Assembly: GCF_018143015.1 (NCBI RefSeq)
Contig: NC_054741.1
Location: forward strand, 37,600,510-37,664,509
Origin: Lytechinus variegatus
Taxonomy: Eukaryota > Echinodermata > Echinoidea > Temnopleuroida > Toxopneustidae
Direction of reading: 5' to 3'
Length of the DNA stretch: 64,000 nt
Position numbers and translations under genes: made by a program. The notes below the pieces were generated by a model. The model ran no database searches. It had not been told where the DNA came from and was given only the letters and a program-made list of their open reading frames with translations. This document shows positions 13,580-25,200 of this stretch, in pieces. Within the stretch, counting starts at the first letter, position 1. Each line of letters opens with the position of its first letter.

Positions 13580-14642
13580 GTGTCTTTGGGCGTAGGTCTA
13601 GTATAAGCCCTGTAGGGGTGATTTGGCTCTTTTATACAGCATATAATCTATAAATTATGTACATGTAACACCTTCAAAATGTGTTTGTCGGGTGTGGGGG
13701 GGGGGGAGCCTACGCACCTCCGACCCCGATCCCCTGAATGAGTTAACTTGATCAGAATGACTGAGGAGAACCACAACCCCTAGAAGGTGTGGATACAAAA
13801 TAAAAATCATCTCTCCTTAATGAAGCTATTTTCAGTTCTTTCCTTTTCTGTCTGTCTCTCTCGTTTTTGTTGCAATATTCCGGGCTGCACCTTTAACGCC
13901 CGCACATAATAACCCCCCCCCCCCCGGCTCCATGCACGCATGCCTAAACACCACTGAGCTGTTGTAATAACTGATTAAGACCATGGGGGGGGGGGGCTAT
14001 ATGCATAATTATAATAGGCCTACACGGGATCTAAAAATGAACGGTCGATCTTTGGACCGTTTTGATGCAGAAAGTTCGAAGTCCAAGTACAAAGGGCAGT
14101 TAACCATTTTGGAATATTCATGACATGCATGATGTCCAGTTTAGTCTAAAGTCCACTCAATGGAGACTCTCATTGTAAAATAATCGACAAAAATATAAGC
14201 GATATTACTTGTACATCATGACTTAACTGAAATATCAATTTCAATAAGGCACGTTAATATACATGAATAATACACTTGCATTTTCATTATGATCATCGGG
14301 ATAGCCCACAAACATTAAATGTCATCTGACAGGAACCTGGAAACGAGTTTGAAGTGAAAGAAGGTCAGGTTCAATTGACTATGCAGCACATGTGCGTTAT
14401 GGGTATCAGATATAGGCCTATCTTTCATTATGAGTTCAAATTAACTCCTTGTCGAATTTACTAATTGGTGGTAAGTTATATCTATAATGACGAATTTCTT
14501 TGTTCCAATGATCGATCCAGGAAATGCGTTACACGTCCTTCAGTCAGGGTCAGGCCCAGGCCTGATGGTCAGGGTTATCCAGCACAACGTCATCATACAA
14601 CAGTACTATAGGGTTTTAGGATCCATGATTTGATCACTAATC
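13580..14642. other. Upstream region of the intronless transporter, no gene seen
   Basis: Contains poly-G/poly-C runs near 13693, 13913 and 13985 and otherwise unremarkable sequence. Promoter and 5' UTR exons of the transporter probably lie here, but no core-promoter motif was convincing. Confidence 0.4.
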
Positions 14643-16142
14643 ATGGATGTGGAGATTCAATCGACAGGCCAAATAACTCGTAATTGCCATAGAAGCATCG
14701 ATAGCGATGTCGTTCAAGAGGATGGTGAGGATAAAAACATCGTCCAGCTTCAACGCAGTCTCAGCGTCTTCGACGGTATCATGATCAACGTCGGCATCAT
14801 GATTGGTACTGGAATCTTCATATCGCCCAAGGGGGTAGCTGCCGGGGTAGAGAGCGTCGGGGCCACCCTCTGTGTTTGGGTGGCTGCAGGAGTCATCGCG
14901 CTCCTTGGTGCACTATGCTACGCCGAGTTGGGCACCACCATCCCTGCATCAGGGGGCACTTACACCTACATTCAAGTTTGTTTCGGAGACTTTGCAGGGT
15001 TTATCAACTTCTGGGCGAATACCGTTATTGTTTCGCCATCATCGAACGCTGTCGTTGCCTTGATGTTTTCAATCTACTGCCTTGAACCTTTCTATCCGGA
15101 CCCGGATTGCCCACCTCCGAAGATGGCCATCAAACTCTTTGCAATCTTGAGCATTTCGTTCACTATGTTTCTCAATTGCTGGAGCGTCAAACTTACGACA
15201 GTCTTACAAAATACTCTGTCTATATGTAAACTGATTCCACTGTGTATCTTACTCATTAGTGGCATTGTGAAAATTGGTATGGGGAGCACTGAAAACTTCA
15301 AGGAACCCTTTGCGTCCACTGATGTCAGCGGGATAGGCACTGCTCTCTATTCCTCTCTGTTCGGCTACGATGGTTGGCAGTCAATCAACGTCGTGACTGA
15401 AGAACTTAAGAATCCCTCAAGGAATCTTCCACTTTCCTTGATCATTTCTATATCGATAACATCCTTTGTGTACACTCTGACCAACGTTGCTTACTTCACC
15501 GCTCTGTCTCCCTCAGGGTTGGTAGCTTCTGACGCTGTAGCCTTCAGCTACGCACAGCTCGTCCTTGGAAAGTTTGCAGTCATAATCCCCATCACGGTCG
15601 TCCTGTCAACCCTAGGTTGTCTCAACGGATCCATCCTATCCTCATCCAGGGAGTTCTTCGTTGGAGCTAGAAGAGGACACCTACCCAGTTTCCTATCAAC
15701 AATTGGGATTCACCACAAGACACCCATTCCTAGTGTCATTCTAAACTCCATGATCACAATAACATGGTGTTTCGTAGATAGCGTCTTCACCATTATCAAC
15801 TTCTTTAGCTTTGTCCAGTGGTTCTTCTTCGGAAGTGCAGTCACCGGTCTGATTTATCTGAGGATCAAAGAACCAAATCGCCCTAGACCTTTCAAGGTCA
15901 ACATCTTCTTCCCTGTTACATTTGTTGTAGTGTGTATCTGTTTAACAATCCTAGGATTCATCGGGGCACCCATGGATTCACTCATCGCAACTGCGATCAT
16001 CATAAGCGGTATTCCCATATACTTTGTGCTTGTGCATCAACCGAGCCCTAGAGGTAAATGGGCGAAGGGCGTGAAAAGAAGTATATTAGTCTTCTTACAG
16101 AAACTTTTATTTGTTTCACCAGAAGAATGTAAAGAAACATAA
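14643..16142 (+). CDS. Intronless SLC7-family amino-acid transporter (heteromeric transporter light chain)
   Basis: An uninterrupted 499-aa reading frame. The ATG has A at -3 and G at +4. About 12 hydrophobic helices follow a cytosolic N-tail of about 40 residues. Family marks are GTGIF at residues 55-59 (TM1, substrate carboxylate contact), CYAELGTTIPASGG (92-105), FGYDGW at 240-245 (TM6), VVTEELKNPSRNLP (250-263), SREFFVGARRGHLP (335-348) and RPRPFKV near 413-419. Cys156 in the TM3-TM4 loop (YPDPDCPPPK) sits where LAT/b0,+AT light chains form the disulfide with an SLC3 heavy chain, so exchange of neutral or cationic amino acids at the plasma membrane as a heterodimer is expected; the substrate cannot be told. 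The CDS has no introns, unlike its neighbour at 22203-40286. An AATAAA lies at 16449-16454. A TTTTAG acceptor-like site just upstream (about 14620) could end a 5' UTR intron. SLC7 membership is near certain; subtype is open. Confidence 0.95.
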   Translation: MDVEIQSTGQITRNCHRSIDSDVVQEDGEDKNIVQLQRSLSVFDGIMINVGIMIGTGIFISPKGVAAGVESVGATLCVWVAAGVIALLGALCYAELGTTIPASGGTYTYIQVCFGDFAGFINFWANTVIVSPSSNAVVALMFSIYCLEPFYPDPDCPPPKMAIKLFAILSISFTMFLNCWSVKLTTVLQNTLSICKLIPLCILLISGIVKIGMGSTENFKEPFASTDVSGIGTALYSSLFGYDGWQSINVVTEELKNPSRNLPLSLIISISITSFVYTLTNVAYFTALSPSGLVASDAVAFSYAQLVLGKFAVIIPITVVLSTLGCLNGSILSSSREFFVGARRGHLPSFLSTIGIHHKTPIPSVILNSMITITWCFVDSVFTIINFFSFVQWFFFGSAVTGLIYLRIKEPNRPRPFKVNIFFPVTFVVVCICLTILGFIGAPMDSLIATAIIISGIPIYFVLVHQPSPRGKWAKGVKRSILVFLQKLLFVSPEECKET

Positions 16143-16440
16143 CAATTTTCATCTAATTTGAAATCAAAATATTTTCGTCACCCATCTATGACCAAACCTC
16201 CTACAAAAATGTATTTGCCTCACCAGAAGAATATAAAGAAACGTAGTATTTCTAAATCGAATTTTAAATCATAATGCTTTCGTCATCCATACGTCTCTTA
16301 ATGACAGTTGCGAAATGAAATATCAGTCTTCCTACAAAAACTTTATTGGATTCACCAGAAGAATATAAAGAAACGTAATTATTCTTCACATAATGAATTC
16401 AGTTTTGTTTCGTCATCCGCCAATGAAATCTGCCCCACAA
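16117..16440 (+). repeat. Degenerate tandem copies of the transporter's coding tail in its 3' flank
   Basis: The last part of the intronless transporter CDS (TTTCACCAGAAGAATGTAAA just before the stop) recurs twice downstream, near 16218-16245 and 16350-16378, each as CACCAGAAGAATATAAAGAA followed by an ACGTA and a CGTCATCC block. The spacing is about 105-130 bp. The three copies include coding and 3' UTR sequence, so a segment spanning the stop codon was tandemly duplicated twice. Only the first copy is in frame with the transporter. Confidence 0.75.
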
Positions 16441-16599
16441 GTGAAGGTAAATAAAATAGTCTGAAGTACGTTCTTCATAAAGCTACTTAAGTGAAGGCTG
16501 AAGATAATTATGATTTTGTAATCGACCAATAACTGCCCAGGAAATATTTTGCCAACATTCACCTCCATTTGCTGTATAGCCTATTATTGCCTTATTTCC

Positions 16600-16982
16600 A
16601 ACTCGTCTATTGCCAATTCATCCATTGCCAACTCGTCTACTAGCATTTGGTCTACATTCTACAGTTCGTCCACTCACCACATGGTCTACTCTCATTTAGT
16701 CTATTTCCGTCTAATAACCAGTTGGTCCAATGGCCATTTGGTCCACATACCATTTGGTCTAATTATTGATCTAAGTGCTAAATTGTGCAAAATGAATGAA
16801 AATAAAATTGATATTAGACCGACTGTTTATGAGACGAAAAGTCATAGACGAAATGGTGATTAGACGAAGTGATGATTGGGCCAAATGGTTGTTAAACGAA
16901 ATGTTGATGAACTGAATGGCATTAGACAAAATGAAGGCAGACCATGTCAGTGGACGAGTTGGCGGTAGACGAATTGCTATTC
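16600..16982. mobile_element. Foldback element of 'tggtcta/tagacca' phrases
   Basis: The left half repeats CATTTGGTCTA-like phrases and the right half repeats the complement (TAGACGAAATGGTGATTAGA), forming an imperfect hairpin about the AT-rich centre near 16770. A related element, interrupted by an insertion, lies at 43075-43610. Confidence 0.7.
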
Positions 16983-16999
16983 ACCTTTTTTCTCAAAAC

Positions 17000-18105
17000 T
17001 CATTGTGTGGATGTAGATTCTATTCTAACTCCTATAAAAAGAAAATTAACAAACATTCTGTGATCCCTTGAGAAAAGAAGTTAGTATAATTTATCCCATT
17101 CAGATCAAAGACAATCACAATGATAGTTTAATACATAACATAAAAGAACTCAGAATAATAGGTTTGGGACCCCAGTGTAGCACGATTGTTAACGGGTCCC
17201 CTAACTATATCAAGGTGTAAAATTTACAATGAGTGTAACATATACGTACTACGATGCAACAATATCATGAACAAGGCCTGAGTCTTCTCCTGTATATACC
17301 ATCATCGCATCATGTTATTCAATCCTTTTATCCTACTTAAATATCAATTTGGTTCAAGCGAATAGAGTTTTCATTGATACAAGGTATCTTTTAAAAAATA
17401 TTAAATACTTCACCCTATAAAGATTTTATGCATTTTGTGACAAAATCTTTGTAGATTTATTTATAACCATTCCTTTTGTTATATCTGATAATTAATTTTA
17501 TGCATTCGATATGTATGTTTTACTTCTCGGTGCTGTATATACCCATGCAGTAAGTACACTTGCAGAATTCATAGACCAACACATTTCTACCCAACTTCAA
17601 ACATGGTATTCTCAATAGTATCCTTTGCCTAAACTTGTCTATTTTTTATTGAGTGAAAATATTGTTCAAGCTTGTTCTGTCGACCTGATTAAAGATTTCC
17701 CCTGATTTGGTGACTTTTCGGCCCATGAAATAAAAAATATCAAGAGTGTATTATGTTAACAAGAGTTCAGCGATCGAAATATAACCACAGTATAGGGGCC
17801 GCGGAACGGTTTTGAAAGTGGGAGGGGGGGGGGCAGACCATGCATACAATCACAATCGGGAGGTCATTTTTCCCTTGATTTACTTATCTTCCCTAAAGAC
17901 CTTGCGGTCTCTAGCAGGCCTTCTTCGTCCTTGAATAATGACCGTGATATTGAGTGGAAATGAAATAAAGTCAGCCACGCTTTGAGCCGTCACCAAAACA
18001 ATTGTTTCCGATTGTGGTATATAATGGTGTTGGTTTTGCAGGGGCTTGGGAACGATTTTCATAGAGGGGGGGCTGGTTTGTTAGCACTACCCCGCCCCCA
18101 AAAAG
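17000..18105. other. Non-coding stretch, no gene recognised
   Basis: AT-rich, with no open frame showing conserved features. Two related G-run phrases (GCGGAACGGTTTTGAAAG near 17800 and GGGAACGATTTTCATAGA near 18047) are probably short repeat ends. Confidence 0.5.
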
Positions 18106-18107
18106 AA

Positions 18108-18166
18108 TGAAAAAATAAATTAATAGATAAATAAAGAGATGAATTAATAGATATATAGATAGATGA

Positions 18167-18197
<31 letters not shown>

Positions 18198-18268
18198 ATC
18201 AGTCAATCAATCAATAAATCAATAAATAAATAAATAAATAAATAAAGAAATAAATAGATAAATAAAAG
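18108..18268. repeat. (AAAT)n microsatellite
   Basis: About 160 bp of AAATA/AATAAATA repeats with interspersed TAGATA and CAATCAAT variants. Confidence 0.9.
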
Positions 18269-18479
18269 GCTTTAACCTTAAATTGAAGGTGATTTTGGTA
18301 AAAAAATAAGAAGCCCCCCCCCAAAAAAAAAAAATTGGGTCATATCTCTAACATTTTATCCTATAATCTATAAATTCCCAGGACCATGAGGTTTGGAGTC
18401 CGATCAGTTTTGTTATAAGGTAACTGGTGTGGCATCCGGGGATGTAATGGCATCAACCCCCAAATTCTCCCTATAGTAT

Positions 18480-18880
18480 GGATCAGGGGCGGCGATCATG
18501 GGGGGTGGGGGCCCAATGCTTCCACTTTTGTAGTACTGAAAAATCCCCTTTTTAAGCAAGAAAAATGCCCTTTTTATGCAAGAAAAATACCCCACACGAA
18601 CGTGCCCCTTCACCTGCGGAGGACCCGTTTTAGATGTTAACAAGTGCCCTTTTTACAAAAAAATGCCCCCTCTCGAACGTGTTCTGTGCCCATTTCACCT
18701 GATAATGACCCGCTTTATGTGTAAGCAAGTGCCCCTTGCCTCCTTGTAAGTGCACTTTCTCAAATCAGTGCCCTATTTGACTAAATTAAAGTGCCACCCA
18801 CGAACGTTTTCTGTGCCCTTTCACCCGAGAAGGACCCGTTTTATGTGTTAACGAGAACCCCTTTGAAACAAGAAAACAAT
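18480..18880. repeat. Degenerate tandem repeat, three units of about 80-130 bp
   Basis: The phrase GTGCCC-TTCACCTG-AGGACCCGTTTTA-GTTAACAAGTGCC recurs near 18602, 18688 and 18815 with spacing and sequence drift, mixed with TGCCCTTTTTA phrases. No coding sequence. Confidence 0.6.
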
Positions 18881-19396
18881 ATTCTCATTATTTACGCCTA
18901 CATGTTACTGTAGTTATGAAGGAAAAACCAAGTAGTATGTGCCATAAGTTTCTTGAGTCATGTACGTGGGGGTAGATAAGCAGTGACGTACAGATGGGTG
19001 GGGTCTTGGTGGGCTCTTGCCCCCCCCCCCCCAAAAAAAAAAATCAAGACCAAGAAAAAGAGAAAAGGAAAGAGAGAAGGGTGAAACTTGGGTGAAGGGT
19101 GAATCATTTTCTGACTAAATTATGTCTAACTCTATCACAAAGTTTGATTTTCGTTAAAAAAGGTCAACATTTTTCCGAGCGAAGAACTTCTTTTAAATTT
19201 TACTTAATACGACAAATTTAACCCCCTCAAAAGTTTTGGCTCATTATGCCACTGTAGATAAGCCTTTTTTTCTTTGTTTTTACAGTGCCTTTTCGAATGA
19301 AAATGCGCCCTTTTCCCCTAAGCCCCCTCCCTTCAACTTCGCTCTGCCGCCCCCTGGGGTGGATAGATATCATTCTGTCGCTTGCCTCGGGGCTTG

Positions 19397-19818
19397 CCTG
19401 ACCTCAAGCTGAGGACAGATCTGTTTTTGCATAAATCAAAGGTCTCGCTGGTCAAAAGAGTGTCAATCATCGTGTTACACAATAGCCGCGATAATATGGA
19501 TAACAGCCTCTTTATCGCGTGCGACCTCACCTGACCTCAATCTGAGGACAAATCTGTTTTGGCATAAATCAAGGGTCTCGCTGGTCAAGAGTGTCAATCA
19601 TCGTGTTACACAATAGCCGCGATAATAGGGATAGCGGCCTCTCTGTCGCGTGCGACCTCACCTGACCTCAAGCTGATGACGGATCTGTTTATGCGTGCAT
19701 CAGTCTAGTGTCCAAAGCTAGTGTCTCACTCGTCAATAGAGTCTGTCATCGTGTTACGTAACAGGCGATAACTAGTCGTTTTGTCGCGTGCGACCTCACC
19801 TGACCTGAAGCCGAGGAC
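19397..19818. repeat. Tandem repeat, period about 131-138 bp, just over three units
   Basis: CCTGACCTCAAGCTGAGGAC begins units near 19397, 19530, 19661 and 19799 (the last partial). Shared inner blocks are GGTCTCGCTGGTCAA, GTGTCAATCATCGTGTTACA, CAATAGCCGCGATAATA and GTCGCGTGCGACCTCACC. The units are GC-richer than the surroundings, and the first two are closest to each other. Function unknown; it could be satellite DNA. Confidence 0.8.
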
Positions 19819-19829
19819 AGGTATGTGCC

Positions 19830-22202
19830 TGCAGGCTATTCATGGACCTGTAGTACTCGGCCCATGCATGGTCCATGCTATAATAGGCCATTCGCTATAC
19901 AAGCGGAGGATATTGCTCGATCTTCAGGGCAGAAAATAGCTCAGTCACTCTCATCTGAAAGAACACCGGGAGAGCACACACTGTCAGCGGTGGCAAATGA
20001 GTGCAAGCCCAATGTGTTATTTTTTATCCCGATATCACCCTTCCTCCATTTTTTTTTAAACCTTCAGGTCGCCGAGATAAGACGGGCTATGATCGACAGG
20101 GAGGACCATCACTAGTCTGCTGGGCAAAGGGTCTGAATGTGCAGCCTAATCATGCCTCGTGTACTGAAGGCTCTCTCGCTCAGCAAGTTTTGTATGTGCT
20201 AGTCTTTGCGTGGAGGCACACTTCCTTCCTTTAAAATTATTTCTTTTCTGTCTTAAGCTGAATAATGTATTGAAAAAACAATGTTTTCTGCATACTCTGT
20301 TTTATGTATACTTGTTTTATCGTTTATTCAAATTCAAAGTTGGAAGACAAATAAATTGAACTTATGAACACTAAAATGTTGATCAAAGTTCAAATCGGGG
20401 TCTGCGCCTGCAGACTAGACCACCACCCCTATTGATTGTTCAAGAAAAGTGTAACACTCTTTAATTTTTATGATGGTTTATAGTTAAAATATAGTTGTGG
20501 CAAGGAAGCGTTCGATTTCGTAATATAGGCTACTGCCACTATATTACGAAGACACAGCAAACAATGTCGATTTCCTTCCTTGATGGTAGAATGCATCAAG
20601 AAACTGTAGATGCACAAATATGAACAATCGATGAGTAGTGAAGTCATAATAATAATTATGTGAACGCTCTATATTGTTTCTATTATCGCCCAGTTGACTC
20701 ACAATAGTTCTGGATAAGAAGGAAATGGGTGTGTTTATGAAGACCACATTGAATGATAGAGAGAGAGAGCGAGTGAGAGAGGGAGAGAGACGGGGAGGCG
20801 GAGGGGGGGGGGGGGGTGAAACAAGTATGAAGAAGAACCCTTGAGCATGTCAATTAATGGCCATTTTCATGGAGGAGGCCTTGAGTGCCAGCGTGACGTA
20901 CCGTTCGAAATATAGTGTTGGAGCCCACCGTGCGATTCCATATCCCCAATTCTGCAGACCACGCCTTCTTCTCTCGTCTCTCCCCATCTCCCGATCTTTC
21001 TTCCCTTAGGTCCATGCTAAAACGAAACTAATCTCTTTCTTTCTCGCCTCCTCTCTCCCTCTTCTCCTAGTCCATTCCGAATTACTTCTTACAGGTCTTT
21101 CTTCAAGGAGCTTGAAGCACAATTCAAAATTCGATTCGTCGATGATGAACTTCATCATCTTTCCAGCCACTGATTTTTCTTCTTCATCAGTGGCGGCACC
21201 AGGATATTTAAAGTGGGGGGGGGGGGGGTGGGGGTGGTGGAAAGCTAAGAAAATGTTTGGGGCAAGCGCGGACAGAAATATGCGAGAAAGTATTGGAATG
21301 TGAGAAATAGTATTTTAGAGCGTATGGCAGCATTTACCGACTACTGAGTTACATTTTAAATCATTCATTTAAAATGATAGTAATGATACTGGTGTCGATG
21401 ATGATGATATTATTAATAACAATAAAGAAGACAATAATGATAATAATAAGTAAATTACGCAATATTCAGGTTGTCTTAATCACCCCCCCCCCCCTCAAAT
21501 ACCCAGGCCCCCCAAACTCAGAGAGAGAGGAATGGGTGGCAGTGTGTGTGTGTGTAAGAGTGAGAGAGAGAGAGGGGGGGGGCAAAATAAAACGAAAATT
21601 AGATGGGAGCGATGGATCTTTCACAGAAAGAGCAGATGCGAGCCATGAGTCGCTGCGTTCAGGAGAAAGACTGGTATCCGAACACATCATCAATTCAAGC
21701 ATGTGTTCCTCATTTCAGAAATGAAATCTATTATGAAAACACTCATCATGGAATAGTCACTAAATGTCAAAAGACGGGCTAGTTACCTGGAATTTCATGT
21801 TCTCTTTACGACGTAAGTTTTTTTTTGACTTCTCAGTGCACTGGCGAAGATTTTTGAGGTTGAGGCAACGTAAGCCGACATGGATGCTGGAGCTAGCGTG
21901 GATGAATATACATAGTTTTGGGAGAAAAAAAGAAAGAAACTAAAGTGTAATGAGTTCCGTTCTTACTAACCCGGCCATTCTTTTCTTCTATTTGCCTCAC
22001 ATAAATTAGTGCTTTTCATCAAACGTGTTTTAATGAGGAGAAATTGCCATTATTAGCGATTTACAATCAGTTTCGGGATTTTATTCGTAAAGCCAAATAA
22101 CTTGCGGCCGGAAAAGCTCTGACAGGCCTGGATATGGATCGCATCTTTCAATCTCTTGTATAAAGAAAAGAGGAAGAATATCAATCGAATCCTATAGTGA
22201 AA
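19830..22202. other. Intergenic region upstream of the multi-exon transporter
   Basis: No gene was recognised. It contains a GA-rich tract at 20757-20815, an inverted pair of G-run and C-run elements between about 21187 and 21515 (CCAGGATATTTAAAGTGGGG against CCCCTCAAATACCCAGG), and pyrimidine-rich sequence near 20960-21090. The 5' UTR and promoter of the transporter starting at 22203 should lie at the right end. Confidence 0.4.
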
Positions 22203-25200
22203 ATGATTTCAAACGAAAATGAATTCAACCGTCGGACATCACTGTCATCCAGTCTACGTCGACTTCAAAAGCGACATGGTACGACGTCGACAGGTGGCCT
22301 GGAGCTTATCGAACACGATTACTCACAACAAGAAACCGACGTCGAGTGTCGACCAAATCCCGATGGAAATGCCAAGGATAATGCCAATCATTATTTAGAA
22401 TCTGATCAAGGAAAAACGGAGGATAAATCGTTCGTGGTCGAAAGAACGTTTGGATCCTTGCACTGTACAGCGATCCTATTGGGGGTCCTCGTTAGCTTCG
22501 GCTCGCTCTTTTCAGTAAGGGAAATTTTCATCAATTGTGGCGGTCTCATTCCCGCCCTTTTTGTTTGGATTTCGTCTGGAGCGATGATGTTTGTCGGGGC
22601 GCAGTGTTACGCGGAGCTAGCGACATGCATTCCCAAGTCGGGTGGAGATTTTGTGTACCTCTACCACGCCCTTCCCACGCCCATGCCCGCCTTCATGCAG
22701 GTCTGGATGGGACTGGTGATGGGTTCTGGGGCGACGATCTCGGCGCTTGGGAAGATGGGCGGAGTCCAGTTTCTTAAGTTGGTGTGCAGACGATGTGATG
22801 GCATCGACAGGAGTTCACCGCTTGTCATCATTGTCGCAGCCCTCATAATATGTGAGTAATTATACTAAATATTTATATCATTGTCCTTACAGTCTGCTAA
22901 TAATATCAGCACAATTTTCAATTTAATGGTTGCTTAGTGCTAGGCAAAGTCACTTGCCAGGATTTATCTATCATTCCTTTGGTTTATTTATATACCCTGG
23001 ACCTTGAATCCCTTTCAGTAGCAACAAATCCTTTCAGGGATGAACACGCCAAATCCGTAAGCATTAAAGGGGAAGTTCACCCTGAAGAAAACTTTGTTGT
23101 AGAAATAGCAGAAAAAATTGTAAAAAATATTGGTGAAGGTTTGAGGAAAATCCGTTAAAGAGTAAGAAAGTTATTAGAGTTCAAAATTTTGGATTTGTGA
23201 CGTCATAAACGAGCAGCTGCCCCATGTGTTATGTAATATAAAATGCATGAATTTCAAATTTTGTATGGTTCCTGATGACTTAATTTTGTTTTCTTATCAT
23301 GATCGGGTGTGAAATGATTTGTCTATTGATATACAAAAGTTACAGTGAAAACCATTCTCAATTTTCTGAGAAAATGACATTTCATTGATTTTTTACCATT
23401 CGCTATGTAGGAATGCTGCTCGCATATGACGTCACAAATCAAATAATTGAAATTCTAATAACTTTTTAATTATTTGATGAATTTTTCTCAAACCTTCGGC
23501 AATATGTTTTATTATTTTTTCTGCTATTTTTACAATAAACTTTTTGTCAGGGTGAACTTCCCCTTTAATTGCCTTGCTTAGAACATGTACCTACTACTCT
23601 GACATGCTAAGAACAAACTTAACTTCTGATTTCTTTTGTATTGATATAATTCGAACACTGTAAAAAAAAATTGGGAAAAATTTTAACCAGCACGAGGGTA
23701 ATTATGTATCCAACCAATTTGGGGCAGTATTTTACCCAATGCGGGAAGCATATTGTCCAGTGAGGTTAAAAAATAAGCAGAAATTACTTTAGAGTGAGCA
23801 AATTTTCATCACACTGGATAAATAATAATGCCCAAAAGAAATGCCCAATGTTGGTTGGATACATAATTACCATCATGGAGCATTTTTACCCAATATTTTT
23901 AAGAGTGAATAATCAGCATTGGTGTGCTAAAGTCAGAAAATAGGTACTCTTTAGTCTTTTATACCCCATTATAATTTGATTTGATTGATATCAATCACTT
24001 AAAATATTAGTTCCTATTTCAACCTGTATTAGGTAGGCCTATACGTGTACTGCCTTTGATTTTGACAATATTAAGAAAGGATTGTTTTTAACTTGGTTTT
24101 TCTGCGATGTGCTCCTGGAGGGACATGCCGAAAAACTTTGAGGCATAACTTTCCAAAGTATTAGTGTAGGCCTATAGCGCGTATCACGTTAAACGTACAT
24201 TTGCCGCCAAAGGGATTTCGGATATTATCAAAATATAATTAATACTTTAAGAGAGGCTGACAATCAATCAAATAGGTTCCAAGAACGTAGAAATTATTTT
24301 TTAATAACATTCTATGTTTTATCATATTTAATAGAATTTAGGAAGTAGAATAGACTTAACTTGCATTATGTTTTAAGAATGATAACACCATCATGCTTAA
24401 TGGCTGTAATGCGATCTTATTGGGTGAAGCTTTCTTCTATTTTCAGGTTTACTAATCATGATGCATTGTCGCAGTTCTCTCTTGTCAGCCTGGTTTCAGG
24501 TATCAATGACATGTATCAAGTTAGGATCATTCGCTTTTATCATCGCTCTCGGATTCGTTCACATAGTCACCGGTAGGTAGATGACACCTTTATCAGGATA
24601 TTCAAGGGCAAAGCGGAATGATCAGTCCTTATAATTAATTTTTCATGATTCGCGTTCAGAAAATTTAAAGGGAAGTTCACCTATATAATATTAAAGTACA
24701 AAGTAGAATAATGACAGGAGCATAGTCATTCATTGGAGAAAATCATTCTCAGAATATCGGTTATGATAAATATGTGACGTCACATGCGGGCAGCATCTCA
24801 TTTACAGCGCGTCCCCCGAAAAAAGTCCCTCTGATATGCGGCCAAATTACTTCTAAAAATAGAAATTATTCTCAATGAAATTTATGGAACTAGAAAGCTC
24901 ATCTCAGGTTCTAGCTTCTACAAAAATTTCATTGGTTTCGTTTCGGTGGTTTTGAATACACAGTCTATTATGTAAAAGTGGTGCTTTTTAGCCCATTCCA
25001 AGTTTGCATGCATGCTGCACTGCTGTGTGTTCTGCACTCTCTAGCACATCAACCCCCTTTGACCATTCTGACCAAGGAATTCCCAGATCTGACAAGGGAA
25101 ATCTCCATGATCTAACCAGGCTCATCAAATAACAACCTTTAGCATGTTCAGAATGGCAAAAACAGTATTTTGACAGTTCATTTCATATTTGATAACGGGA

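Noticed and set aside
22197-22202. GTG at 22197 as the start of the multi-exon transporter
   Set aside because: An ATG lies two codons downstream in frame and is the normal eukaryotic choice.
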